From positions 310,001-374,000 of the forward strand of contig JAWKPA010000015.1 in assembly GCA_041390905.1 (NCBI GenBank): DNA of 64,000 nucleotides, written 5' to 3'. Source of the DNA: JACKCD01 sp041390905 (lineage in GTDB: Bacteria; Chloroflexota; Anaerolineae; Promineifilales; Promineifilaceae). The notes beneath the pieces are model-generated. The model was not told the origin of the DNA. It made no database searches and was given only the letters and a program-made list of their open reading frames with translations. Both the position numbers and the translations under genes were made by a program. Positions 23,874-32,276 of the stretch are shown in pieces. The first letter of the stretch is position 1. Every line of letters begins with the position of its first letter.

Positions 23874-25427
23874 CTAAAGACTTACAATTGCATATTCCAT
23901 GCTGTCGGCAAGCGCCCGCCAGCTTGCTTCGATGATGTTGGGGCTGGCCCCAACCGTACTCCAAGCGCGGGTGCCGCAGTGGGAATCAATCAGCACGCGG
24001 GTGGTGGCGCCGGTGGCGTTTTCGCCATCCAGAATACGCACCTTGTAATCCACCAGGCTGATGTCCTGAATTTGTGGATAGCTGTTGACAAGCGATTTGC
24101 GTAGGGCGGCATCCAGGGCGTTGACGGGACCGTTGCCTTCGGCGGCGGTGTGCAAAATGTCTTCACCCACCTTCACCTTCACCGTTGCTTCAGCAATCAG
24201 GCCGCGCCCGCGCCGCCGCTGCACCATCACCATAAAGTCCACCAGCTCAAACGGAGCCACATAGTCGGGGTGGGTGCGCCGCAGCATCAGCTCTACCGAT
24301 GCTTCAGCCCCTTCAAAAGTGAACCCCTGCGCTTCAAGCTGTTTGATTCTGTCTAGCACCTGGCGCAAATCGAGCCGCTGGGTATCCAGCCCGAACTGTT
24401 CTGCCTTGTCTACCAGATTGCCCCGACCGGAAAGCTCGGAAACGACGCTGCGCTGCTGGTTGCCAACGGTCGTTGGCTCAATGTGCTGGTAGCTGAGTGG
24501 GTTACGCAGCATGGCGGCAACGTGGATGCCCCCCTTATGGGCAAAGGCACTAGCTCCCACGTAGGGCGCGTGGTCGTCGTGGGCCAGGTTGGCAATTTCG
24601 GCCACATAGACCGATAGGTCGGTGAGGGTGGCAAGCTGGTCGGCGGAAACGCAGTCGCGCCCCATTTTTAGCTGCAAATCGGGGATGACGGTGCAGAGGT
24701 TGGCGTTGGCAACTCGTTCGCCATAGCCGTTGATGGTTCCCTGGACGTGGACGGCACCGGCTCGCACGGCGGCTAATGAATTCGCCACCCCACACCCATT
24801 ATCATCGTGGGTATGAATGCCAATGGGCGTGGAGCCAAGGCTTGCGGCAACTGTTGCCACAATTTCCTCTACCTCCCACGGCAGCGATCCGCCGTTGGTG
24901 TCGCACAGCACCACACAGTCGGCTCCGCGAATAGCGGCCGTTTTTACCGTTGCCAGGGCATATTCGGGGTTCGCCTTGTAGCCATCAAAGAAATGTTCGG
25001 CATCGTAGATGACTTCCTTGCCTTTTCCTTTGAGATAAGCAATGGAGTCGCCAATCATTGCCAAATTTTCTTCCATCGTCGTTTCCAACACGTCAATGAC
25101 GTGCAAATCCCAGCTTTTGCCGACGACGGTGCAAACAGGGGTGTTGGCATCCAGCAGCGCCTTGATGTTGGCATCTTTTTCCGGCGGCGTCCCCTTGCGC
25201 CGCGTGGAGCCAAAGGCCGCAATCTTGGCATGTTTTAGCCCTAAATTCGGGGCGTGGTTAAAAAACTCTACATCCTTGGGGTTGGAGCCAGGCCAGCCCC
25301 CTTCGATGTAGTCAATGCCAAATTCATCCAGCCGCCGCGCAATCTTTAGCTTGTCGTCCAGCGAATAAGAAATTCCCTCCCGCTGGCTGCCGTCGCGGAG
25401 GGTGGTGTCGTAGAGGAATACTTTCAT
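23874..25427 (-). CDS. cimA: (R)-citramalate synthase
   Basis: A 517-residue member of the isopropylmalate/homocitrate/citramalate synthase family. The order is TTLRDGSQREG at the N-terminus, the TIM-barrel metal site with HTHDDNGCGVANSLAAV, the NLCTVIPDLQLKMG segment, and a C-terminal LeuA-type regulatory domain (about 385-517). The GWPGSNPKDVEFF segment marks the citramalate branch. It condenses pyruvate and acetyl-CoA to citramalate, giving 2-oxobutanoate for isoleucine without threonine deaminase. LeuCD and LeuB complete that route; leuCD lie directly upstream on the same strand. No Shine-Dalgarno is seen; the hairpin abuts the start. Confidence 0.93.
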   Translation of the reverse strand: MKVFLYDTTLRDGSQREGISYSLDDKLKIARRLDEFGIDYIEGGWPGSNPKDVEFFNHAPNLGLKHAKIAAFGSTRRKGTPPEKDANIKALLDANTPVCTVVGKSWDLHVIDVLETTMEENLAMIGDSIAYLKGKGKEVIYDAEHFFDGYKANPEYALATVKTAAIRGADCVVLCDTNGGSLPWEVEEIVATVAASLGSTPIGIHTHDDNGCGVANSLAAVRAGAVHVQGTINGYGERVANANLCTVIPDLQLKMGRDCVSADQLATLTDLSVYVAEIANLAHDDHAPYVGASAFAHKGGIHVAAMLRNPLSYQHIEPTTVGNQQRSVVSELSGRGNLVDKAEQFGLDTQRLDLRQVLDRIKQLEAQGFTFEGAEASVELMLRRTHPDYVAPFELVDFMVMVQRRRGRGLIAEATVKVKVGEDILHTAAEGNGPVNALDAALRKSLVNSYPQIQDISLVDYKVRILDGENATGATTRVLIDSHCGTRAWSTVGASPNIIEASWRALADSMEYAIVSL

Positions 25428-25433
25428 CGTTAC

Positions 25434-25499
25434 GTTATTGGTTATTGGCTATTGGCTGGCTATTGAGCAAGTAACGAATAACCAATAACCAATAACCAA
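25434..25499. repeat. Intergenic hairpin of GTTATTGGTTATT units
   Basis: GTTATTGGTTATTGGC words (25434 onward) are mirrored by AATAACCAATAACCAATAAC up to 25499. It fills the 72-base gap between cimA and leuD, leaving no room for a ribosome site in front of cimA. Confidence 0.85.
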
Positions 25500-26111
25500 T
25501 TATTCTCCCAGCGTGTTGACCCGCGCCGGGTGGCTGGCCTCATACGCCAGCATCTTTTCTTCCTGTTTGAGCAGGTAGCCAAGCTGGTCTATGCCATCGA
25601 GCATACAGGTTTTGCTAAAGCCATCAATGGGGAAGGAGACGGAACGGCCGTCTGGCAGCAGCACGCTTTGGCTGGCAAGATCAATGCTGATGGTGGTTGT
25701 GGGGTCTTCTTCCACTAAACTTTGAATTTGTTTGTGGGTGTCCTCATCCACAATGATCGGCAGCAACCCGTTTTTCAGCGAATTGTTGCGGAAAATGTCG
25801 GCAAAGGAGGTTGAAATCACGGCGCGAACGCCCCAATCCATCAGCGCCCACGGGGCGTGTTCGCGGCTAGAGCCGCAGCCAAAGTTGTCACCGGCAATCA
25901 AAATTTTGGCTCCCTGTGATTCAGCGGCGTTTAAAATGAAATCAGGGTTATTTGACCCATCTTCGTTGTAACGCCAGTCAGAAAACAGATTTTGCCCCAA
26001 CCCTTTTTTGCTAATCGTTTTCAAAAACCGCGCCGGAATAATCTGGTCGGTATCAATATTTTCCGTGGGAATAGATACTAAGTGACTATTTAAAGTTGTA
26101 AATGGTTCCAT
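25500..26111 (-). CDS. leuD: 3-isopropylmalate dehydratase small subunit
   Basis: A 203-residue swivelling domain that pairs with LeuC to isomerise isopropylmalate (and citramalate). Motifs are NIDTDQIIPARFL near the N-terminus and GDNFGCGSSREHAPWAL in the middle, plus the FADIFRNNSLKNGLLPI block. Length is normal for the bacterial form. It follows leuC by 68 bases, most of which is a hairpin. No strong ribosome site precedes the ATG. Confidence 0.96.
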   Translation of the reverse strand: MEPFTTLNSHLVSIPTENIDTDQIIPARFLKTISKKGLGQNLFSDWRYNEDGSNNPDFILNAAESQGAKILIAGDNFGCGSSREHAPWALMDWGVRAVISTSFADIFRNNSLKNGLLPIIVDEDTHKQIQSLVEEDPTTTISIDLASQSVLLPDGRSVSFPIDGFSKTCMLDGIDQLGYLLKQEEKMLAYEASHPARVNTLGE

Positions 26112-26115
26112 TTTT

Positions 26116-26172
26116 CGTATTGCGTATTATGTATTGCGTGCCTACCAAGATGCGCAATACGTAATATGCACG
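26116..26172. repeat. Intergenic hairpin of TATTGCGTATTATG units
   Basis: CGTATTGCGTATTATGTATTGC pairs imperfectly with GCGCAATACGTAATATGC after a short loop. The word is different from other gaps but the layout is the same. It lies between leuC and leuD. Confidence 0.75.
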
Positions 26173-26179
26173 TTAGCTT

Positions 26180-27589
26180 TTAAGCAAACTCTCTTACATC
26201 GGTGACAACGCCGGTCACTGCCGAAGCGGCGGCCGTGAGGGGGCTGGCGAGGAAGGTGCGGCCGCCTTTGCCCTGGCGCCCTTCAAAGTTGCGGTTGCTG
26301 GTGCTGATGGCGTATTGGCCGGGTTGGAGCTGGTCGCCGTTCATGGCGATGCACATGGAGCAACCGGCTTCGCGCCAGTCGGCTCCCGCTTCTTTGAAAA
26401 TTTGGTCTAGCCCTTCGGCTTCGGCCTGTTTTTTCACGTCCTGGGAGCCGGGGACGACCATGACGCGCACGTTTTCGCTGACTTTGCGGCCGCGCATGAG
26501 GGCGGCAGCTTCGCGTAGGTCGGAGATGCGGGAGTTGGTGCAGCTTCCGATGAACACTACGTCAAGGGGTTGGCCGATGAGCTGACGGCCGGGCTGCAAG
26601 TCCATGTAGTTGAGGGCTTTGATGAGGGTGTTGCGTTCGCTGATGTCGCCGATGTTCATGGGGTCGGGGATGATGTCGGCGATGCCCATACCCATGCCGG
26701 GGTTGGTGCCGTAGGTGATCATGGGGGTGAGGGTGCTGGCATCGAGGGTGATTTCTTTGTCAAAGGTTGCCTCTTCGTCGCTGGTGAGGGTGCGCCAATG
26801 GGCGACGGCTTTGTCCCAGGCTGCGCCTTGGGGTGCTAATTTACGACCAGCGATGTAGTTGATGGTGGTGTCGTCGGGGGCGACGAGGCCGGCGCGGGCG
26901 CCGCCTTCGATGCTCATGTTGCAGACGGTCATGCGCTCTTCCATGCTGAGGGCGCGGATGGCGTCGCCGCGATATTCAAAGACGTGGCCGGTGCCGCCGC
27001 CGATGCCGATGCGGGCGAGGAGGGCGAGGATGATGTCTTTGGCGGCGACGTTGGGGGATAAACGGCCGTTAACATTCACCGCATACGTCTTCGGCTTACT
27101 CTGCAGCAGCGTTTGCGTCGCCAGCACATGCTCCACTTCGCTGGTGCCAATGCCGAAGGCCAGCGCCCCAAAAGCACCGTGGGTCGAGGTGTGGCTGTCG
27201 CCGCAGACGATGGTCATGCCGGGCTGGGTGATGCCGAGTTCTGGCCCGATGACGTGGACGATGCCCCGGTTGGGGCTGTCCATGCCGTGCAGCGGGATGC
27301 CAAATTCGCGGCAGTTTTCTTCCAGCGTGGCAATTTGCTTGGCGGCAATGGCGTCGCTGATGGGAATGTGCAGCGGCGTGGTGGGGATGGAGTGATCCAT
27401 GGTGGCGACGGTCTGGGACGGCCGTTTAACCCGTAGCCCCTTTTCGCGCAGCCCGGTGAAGGCTTGGGGAGAGGTGACTTCGTGGATCAGGTGCAGGTCA
27501 ATGTACAGAACAGTGGGACTGCCTGCCTCTTCGACAACGACATGGCTGTCCCAAATCTTGTCGAAGGTGGTTCTGGGTTGGTTACTCAT
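26180..27589 (-). CDS. leuC: 3-isopropylmalate dehydratase large subunit
   Basis: A 469-residue aconitase-family [4Fe-4S] enzyme. The cluster cysteines are in FIGSCTNSRISD and in EAGCSMCIAMNGDQL; the active-site GDSHTSTHGAFGALAFGIG motif is at about 130. It works with LeuD on isopropylmalate and probably on citramalate. AAGGAGCAACT precedes the ATG. The AACGGCCGTT at 27061 divides the gene into a part that is G-rich on the plus strand (26200-27060) and a part that is C-rich just after it. Confidence 0.97.
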   Translation of the reverse strand: MSNQPRTTFDKIWDSHVVVEEAGSPTVLYIDLHLIHEVTSPQAFTGLREKGLRVKRPSQTVATMDHSIPTTPLHIPISDAIAAKQIATLEENCREFGIPLHGMDSPNRGIVHVIGPELGITQPGMTIVCGDSHTSTHGAFGALAFGIGTSEVEHVLATQTLLQSKPKTYAVNVNGRLSPNVAAKDIILALLARIGIGGGTGHVFEYRGDAIRALSMEERMTVCNMSIEGGARAGLVAPDDTTINYIAGRKLAPQGAAWDKAVAHWRTLTSDEEATFDKEITLDASTLTPMITYGTNPGMGMGIADIIPDPMNIGDISERNTLIKALNYMDLQPGRQLIGQPLDVVFIGSCTNSRISDLREAAALMRGRKVSENVRVMVVPGSQDVKKQAEAEGLDQIFKEAGADWREAGCSMCIAMNGDQLQPGQYAISTSNRNFEGRQGKGGRTFLASPLTAAASAVTGVVTDVREFA

Positions 27590-27607
27590 AGTTGCTCCTT
27601 GTTTTTT

Positions 27608-27640
27608 GGAAGTAATCGGTAAACGGTAATCGGTAAACAG
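27608..27640. repeat. Intergenic GTAATCGGTAAAC direct repeats
   Basis: AAGTAATCGGTAAACGG and TAATCGGTAAACAG are tandem units, so only the direct-repeat half of the usual hairpin is present. It lies between the PD-(D/E)xK-like gene and leuC. Confidence 0.6.
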
Positions 27641-27641
27641 T

Positions 27642-28271
27642 TTAGTTTAGTCCTGTTAATACAACGAAATGATCTTGGCTGATAGGAGAATAATTAAGAT
27701 GGACAAGACGGAAATCTTGTCCTGCGGAGGTAGGGAGTTGTCTGTTTTCCATATCTTTGTGGAAATACAGCAACAGATTTTGCATTTGGGGCATGGAAGT
27801 AAAATGCTGTTTGATCACGCTCAGAATCGTTTGCAGATTTTGTGCCAACAAACTGCCCTGGGGTGCCAGCGGCTTTTTGATGCCAAGCTGCTGTAGGTGA
27901 GGTACTGCCCCCAAGCAAAATTCATTCCACGATTGATAATGACCAAAAGCCCACTGTTCTACGTAGAATTGAAATAGTTTGTGACGAAGTTTTTGCTCTT
28001 GGCGTAAGATAAGCTGCCTGTTTTCAACTTTTTCTGACGATTGGCTCCACTTGCTTTCTCCAAGGTAAAGGGTGTGTTCGGAGAGGATCACAAAGTCAAA
28101 TTCGCCAAATTCTGAGCGGTTTTCTCCACCACGACGGCCAAAGCTAGGGCGAAAAAAGGTCTGGCAGTTGAGGGGTTCGCTGGAATCAGCTAAAGAGGCC
28201 AAGATAAAATGGAGTTTGTTGTGGATTGCCCAAAGGGTTAGGGCATCTTCGCCGTATCCATATAGTTTCAT
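27642..28271 (-). CDS. Possible PD-(D/E)xK nuclease-fold protein
   Basis: A 209-residue protein not recognised as a named family. The segment SEFGEFDFVILSEHTLYLGE followed by SKW has the spacing E-x-D-x(10-13)-ExK that marks the PD-(D/E)xK restriction-endonuclease-like fold, so a nuclease role is plausible. The remainder is helical. The start at ATG 28271 is a guess. A small gene on the same strand ends 16 bases upstream and could encode a partner or inhibitor. Both lie in the long run between leuC and the GH13 gene. Confidence 0.55.
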   Translation of the reverse strand: MKLYGYGEDALTLWAIHNKLHFILASLADSSEPLNCQTFFRPSFGRRGGENRSEFGEFDFVILSEHTLYLGESKWSQSSEKVENRQLILRQEQKLRHKLFQFYVEQWAFGHYQSWNEFCLGAVPHLQQLGIKKPLAPQGSLLAQNLQTILSVIKQHFTSMPQMQNLLLYFHKDMENRQLPTSAGQDFRLVHLNYSPISQDHFVVLTGLN

Positions 28272-28287
28272 GATGAGTTTGTGCTAC

Positions 28288-28509
28288 TTATTCCTCCTTA
28301 AAGAGATGCATGACTCGTTGCCAAGCACCTTGCTTTATTTCAGCAGACAGTTTTTCGGCTTGCTGGCTTGTTAGCTGGCTGCGGCGGTTGATAGCTGATA
28401 GTTCTAAATAGTCGAGCAGGTAAGCAAGGGCTTGGTCATCTAATAGCTGCTGGGGAAAACGCAGAACGATGTCATCCTGTTCTTTGGTTAGCTGATAGGT
28501 TGTACTCAT
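28288..28509 (-). CDS. Small helical protein, antitoxin-like
   Basis: A 73-residue protein, unrecognised: TKEQDDIVLRFPQQLLDDQALAYLLDYLE and a charged helical tail. The start ATG 28509 has GGAGGAAAT 5 bases before it, one of the best ribosome sites here. Size and composition resemble antitoxins, and the neighbouring nuclease-fold gene would be the natural partner, but this is inferred only from position. Confidence 0.55.
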   Translation of the reverse strand: MSTTYQLTKEQDDIVLRFPQQLLDDQALAYLLDYLELSAINRRSQLTSQQAEKLSAEIKQGAWQRVMHLFKEE

Positions 28510-28539
28510 TATGATTTCCTCCAAATATTATTCGATGAA

Positions 28540-30240
28540 TTATACAATACCCAGTGGCTCAACCAGCAAAACTTCAAAGGGGGCGAGGGGAAGGGTGGCA
28601 AGAACGGCCGTTTCTCCCCCCCGTTCCCCCACACTCGAAAACAACACCTTGCCCGTCTCGGCCACGTCAAACGCCAGCGTTAGCGGGTTGGGGCTGTAGT
28701 TGAGAATGATGAGGAGGGTGGAAACGGCCGTTTGGCGCAAAAACGCCACATAATCCACCGCCTCCTCGTGCAGCGGCACATAATCGCCCGCCATCAGGGC
28801 CGGGCTTTGTTTTCGCAGTGCCAGCAGACGGCGGTAAAAATTGAGCAGTGAGCCAGGGTCGGCAAGCTGCTCGGCCACGTTCACCCCGGTGGCGTAGTTG
28901 GGGTTGACGGGTAGCCAGGTCGTTACCCCGGCTGGGCTAAAGCCACCGTTGGCGGCATTGTCCCACTGCATCGGCGTGCGGCACTGGTCGCGCCCGCTGG
29001 CCGCTGCCTTTGTCAACGCTTCCTCTGGCGGCGTGCCAAGCCGCACCATTGTGTTATAGACATTCAGGCTCACATTGTCGCGGAACAGAGCAAGCGTATT
29101 GGGCAGCCAGTTGCCCATGCCAATTTCTTCGCCATTGTAGAGAAACGGCGTGCCGCGCAGCATCAACATCAGCGCCAGCGAAAGCCGCGCCAGCGCGTCA
29201 TCGTCTGTGCCATTGCCAAAATGGGTATAGGCGCGGGGGCTGTCGTGGTTGCCCAGGGTGTTGCACGGCCACGCTTCGGCCGGCAGGGCGGCCAATCGTT
29301 GCTGCTGGTTGGCGCGAATGAGCTGGGGCGTAATGGGTTTGCGGTGCATCAGCGAAAAGTTGAACACCAGGTGCAGTTCGTCGTTGTTTTGGCCGTGATA
29401 GGCAATGTCGTCGGTTTCGCCCACCAGCACCCGGTCGCCGTATTCATCCACCAGGGCGCGAATGTCTTGGAACAGCTCATGAATGCCGGGCTGCCGCATT
29501 TGGTAGGTGAACAGGTGGCGTGAGGTGTCGGCAAAGCTGGGTGCGTCGGGGTCGCGCTGGAAGGTGCGGAACATATCCATGTCGGTGTAGCGGCCGGAAT
29601 GGTTGGGCAGGTCGGGGTGTTCGAAGAGGGATTCGATGGCATCGAGCCGGAAGCCATCTACGCCCATGTCGAGCCAGAAGCGCATGGCGGCAAACAGGGC
29701 GGCTTTGACTTCGGGGTTGCGCCAGTTGAGGTCGGGCTGTTCTTTGAAGAAAAAGTGGTAGTAATATTGGTCGGTTGTTTCGTCATAGGTCCAGCTGGGA
29801 CCGCCAAAAATGGAGTACCAGTTGTTGGGCGGGGCGTCGTCTTTGCCGTCGCGCCAAATGTACCAATCCCGTTTGGCGCTGTCGCGGCTGCGGCGTGATT
29901 CCTGGAACCAGGCGTGCTGGTTGGAGGTGTGGTTGAGGACGAGATCGAGAATCAGCCTCATGCCGCGTGCGTGCAGCCCGTCCAGAAGCTGTTTGAACTC
30001 GTCGAGGGTGCCGTAGATGGGGTCAACGGCCGTATAGTCGGCGATGTCGTACCCCATATCGAAGCGGGGGGAGGGATAATGGGGGGAGAGCCAAACGGCA
30101 TCTATGCCCAAATCTTGCAGGTAGTCGAGCTTTTGCAGGATGCCCAACAGATCGCCCACGCCGTCGCCGTTGCCGTCGGCGAAGCTGTGGGGGTAGATTT
30201 GATAAAAAACGGCCGTTTGCCACCAGGCTAAATTTTCCAT
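28540..30240 (-). CDS. GH13 alpha-glucosidase / oligo-1,6-glucosidase-type enzyme
   Basis: A 566-residue glycoside hydrolase family 13 enzyme. It has the (beta/alpha)8 barrel with YQIYPHSFADGNGDGVGD, the VLNHTSNQHAWF region, nucleophile Asp in GFRLDAIESL, acid/base Glu in VGETDD, and transition-state Asp in LGNHDSPR. A C-terminal beta domain follows from about 490. It would release glucose from maltose, isomaltose or sucrose-type oligosaccharides. No signal peptide is visible, so it is cytoplasmic. ATG 30240 follows CGGGAAAT; the frame is open seven codons further upstream. It lies inside the branched-chain run without obvious link. Confidence 0.9.
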   Translation of the reverse strand: MENLAWWQTAVFYQIYPHSFADGNGDGVGDLLGILQKLDYLQDLGIDAVWLSPHYPSPRFDMGYDIADYTAVDPIYGTLDEFKQLLDGLHARGMRLILDLVLNHTSNQHAWFQESRRSRDSAKRDWYIWRDGKDDAPPNNWYSIFGGPSWTYDETTDQYYYHFFFKEQPDLNWRNPEVKAALFAAMRFWLDMGVDGFRLDAIESLFEHPDLPNHSGRYTDMDMFRTFQRDPDAPSFADTSRHLFTYQMRQPGIHELFQDIRALVDEYGDRVLVGETDDIAYHGQNNDELHLVFNFSLMHRKPITPQLIRANQQQRLAALPAEAWPCNTLGNHDSPRAYTHFGNGTDDDALARLSLALMLMLRGTPFLYNGEEIGMGNWLPNTLALFRDNVSLNVYNTMVRLGTPPEEALTKAAASGRDQCRTPMQWDNAANGGFSPAGVTTWLPVNPNYATGVNVAEQLADPGSLLNFYRRLLALRKQSPALMAGDYVPLHEEAVDYVAFLRQTAVSTLLIILNYSPNPLTLAFDVAETGKVLFSSVGERGGETAVLATLPLAPFEVLLVEPLGIV

Positions 30241-30261
30241 AGATATTTCCCGAAATGGCAT

Positions 30262-30300
30262 CGCGGATGACGCGGATTGAAGCGGATAATCACGGATTTT
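30262..30300. repeat. Intergenic GCGGATNACGCGGATT repeats
   Basis: TCGCGGATGACGCGGATTGAAGCGGATAATC-type words are tandem but show little pairing. They lie between the GH13 and class V aminotransferase genes. They resemble the hairpins elsewhere but only one half is present. Confidence 0.45.
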
Positions 30301-30364
30301 TTGTTATTGTGTTTTTGAAAACACGTCGCTCGAATTTGGGCTGTGGTCCGCGTTGCCATTTTCT

Positions 30365-31540
30365 TTATTTGATCATACCCTCAATTGCGCTACAAAACCG
30401 CGCAACCTCATCCTCACTGTTGTAATAATGCACCGAAGCCCGCACCAGCGTTGGCAAATGGCGCGCCTCCATATCCAGCCGCGTTGAAAAAACAGTTGAG
30501 GTCGTGACATTTATCTTCTGCGCTGCCAAAATTCTCTTAATATCCTCGGCCGCCATGTCATCCACCGTAAACGTCACAATGCCCCCTTTTACCGCGCCCA
30601 GGTCGTGGGTGGCCACGCCGGGAATGGCGTTGAGCTGCTGACGAAGCTGGGCGGCCAGGGTGTGGGTGCGCTGCCAAATGTTGTCCAGTCCCCAGTCGAG
30701 GGCGTAGGAAACGGCCGTTTCCAACCCCACAATTCCCGCAAAATTCCGCTCCCAATTCTCAAACCGCCGCGCATTCGGCAGCAGCTCATACTCGTCTCGC
30801 GCCGTCCATTTAGCGGCGTGCAAATCCAGAAACGGCGGCTCCAGTTGCTCCAAAACAGCTTGCCGCACATATAAAAAGCCTGTGCCGCGTGGCCCGCGCA
30901 AAAATTTGCGCCCCGTTGCCGAGAGCATGTCACAGCCAACTGCGTCCACATCCAGTGGCATTTGCCCCACCGTTTGGCACGCATCCAGCAAATACAGCAC
31001 GCCTGCCTCCCGCGCTACTTTGCCCACCTCTGCTGCCGGGTTCACCAGCCCGCCGTTGGTGGGTTGGTGGGTGATGGCAATCAGCTTTACGCGGTCGTCC
31101 ATTTGCTGGCGCAGGGCTTCGATGGAGATTTGCCCGTGGTGGTCGTTGGAAACGGCCGTTATCTCCACCCCAAACCGCCGCTGCACCTGCAAAAAAGCAA
31201 TATAACTGCTGGCATACGCCGCATAATCCGTCAAAATCCGGTCGCCCGGCCGGAACGGAACGCTGTAAAACGCCATATCCCACGCCCGCGTCGCGTTTTC
31301 AATCAGCGCCACCTCATCCCGGTGGCAATTCAGCAGTTCGGCAATACGGTCATACACCGTTTCCAGAGCCGCCGTCTTCCCCGCCGCCTCATACCCCCCA
31401 ATCATCGCCTCCAGACGCAAATATGCCACCATGCTATCCAGCACAGCCTGCGGCATCAGCGACGACCCTGCATTGTTAAAATGCATCACATTTTCACAGC
31501 CGGGCGTTTCGGCACGAGCTTGGTTGAAATCTATGTTCAT
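30365..31540 (-). CDS. Class V aminotransferase / cysteine-desulfurase-like protein
   Basis: A 391-residue PLP enzyme of the class V family, related to isopenicillin N epimerase and cysteine desulfurases. It has HFNNAGSSLMPQAVLD near the N-terminus, THQPTNGGLVNPAAEVG, the LLDACQTVGQMPLDVDAVGCD block with the PLP-pairing Asp, and the Schiff-base lysine in SATGRKFLRGPRGTGFLYV. The active-site cysteine loop of desulfurases is not evident. The substrate is unknown. It contains two AACGGCCGTT copies. Confidence 0.85.
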   Translation of the reverse strand: MNIDFNQARAETPGCENVMHFNNAGSSLMPQAVLDSMVAYLRLEAMIGGYEAAGKTAALETVYDRIAELLNCHRDEVALIENATRAWDMAFYSVPFRPGDRILTDYAAYASSYIAFLQVQRRFGVEITAVSNDHHGQISIEALRQQMDDRVKLIAITHQPTNGGLVNPAAEVGKVAREAGVLYLLDACQTVGQMPLDVDAVGCDMLSATGRKFLRGPRGTGFLYVRQAVLEQLEPPFLDLHAAKWTARDEYELLPNARRFENWERNFAGIVGLETAVSYALDWGLDNIWQRTHTLAAQLRQQLNAIPGVATHDLGAVKGGIVTFTVDDMAAEDIKRILAAQKINVTTSTVFSTRLDMEARHLPTLVRASVHYYNSEDEVARFCSAIEGMIK

Positions 31541-31543
31541 GGT

Positions 31544-31614
31544 TATTTGTTATTGGGTTATTTGTTATTGGCTAAAGCACGTTTCAATAACGATTAACAA
31601 ATAACCAATAACCC
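31544..31614. repeat. Intergenic hairpin of GTTATTGGGTTATTTG units
   Basis: GTTATTTGTTATTGGGTTATTTG words pair with CAAATAACCAATAACC after a short A-rich loop. It belongs to the word family of 18361 and 25434. It lies between the class V aminotransferase and the XRE antitoxin gene. Confidence 0.8.
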
Positions 31615-31616
31615 TC

Positions 31617-31991
31617 TTAATCAGCTAATGGATATTGACTCAGTGCTTCACGTACCAAATCTGGATTGTGGGCAATGATCTTTAAAAGCGTGCGAGCTGC
31701 TTGGTCGGGCTGCGTTCGTGCTTGCTCCCAGTCACGTAAAGTCGCCAGCGAAAGTTGGAAGGCATGGGCAAATTCTTCTTGTGTCATGGCAAGCTGCTTG
31801 CGGATTGTTTTTACATTGACGGCACGCTGAAACTGTTGCAATTCTGCAGCCGAAGATGGTTGGGCATCGGGGTCATTCTTAGCCTGTGCAACCACCTCTT
31901 CGTCAGAGAGTGTGTCAAATGCTGCCCAGTCTGCGTCATTGAATCGTTCTGCTGCTGTTGCTTTAACCCGCGTTATATTTTTCTTGTTCAT
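31617..31991 (-). CDS. XRE-family (HigA/BrnA-position) antitoxin
   Basis: A 124-residue protein. Residues about 70-110 (RKQLAMTQEEFAHAFQLSLA) are a helix-turn-helix of the XRE/HigA type. The acidic N-terminal part (ERFNDADWAAFDTLSDEEV) probably contacts the toxin. ATG 31991 lies 29 bases inside the end of the BrnT gene, so the two are translated together, toxin first as usual for BrnT modules. A longer start at 32069 is antisense-like to nothing useful and lacks conservation. Confidence 0.82.
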   Translation of the reverse strand: MNKKNITRVKATAAERFNDADWAAFDTLSDEEVVAQAKNDPDAQPSSAAELQQFQRAVNVKTIRKQLAMTQEEFAHAFQLSLATLRDWEQARTQPDQAARTLLKIIAHNPDLVREALSQYPLAD

Positions 31992-32226
31992 CTTTTGTCG
32001 CCTTTCTTGCCGAGATGATCCGAACGTTTTCACCTCTCCATGTATATACAACAAACACGACACGTCCATGCACTTGTCCTATGAGGCGAATACGTTCTTC
32101 CGATTGCTCTGGATCCTCATATTCAAGTCTACGTGGATCAAAGAAAGCTGGGATAATCTGGCGGAAGCGAATTCGATGCTTGCTGTAGTTACTTTGCTCT
32201 TTGTAATCATCCCACTCGAATTCCAT
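31963..32226 (-). CDS. brnT: BrnT-family ribonuclease toxin
   Basis: An 87-residue BrnT-type toxin with the family text EFEWDDYKEQSNYSKHRIRF, DPRRLEYEDPEQSEERIRLIG and RIISARKATKDEQEKY. BrnT folds like RelE and cuts RNA. Its partner here has an XRE domain rather than the ribbon-helix-helix BrnA. The toxin gene lies upstream of its antitoxin and overlaps it. The module sits in the branched-chain run without interrupting a gene. Confidence 0.9.
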   Translation of the reverse strand: MEFEWDDYKEQSNYSKHRIRFRQIIPAFFDPRRLEYEDPEQSEERIRLIGQVHGRVVFVVYTWRGENVRIISARKATKDEQEKYNAG

Positions 32227-32276
32227 GATTATTACTGCTATATTGCATATTACGGGATTTCCGTAGTTTTATCAAG

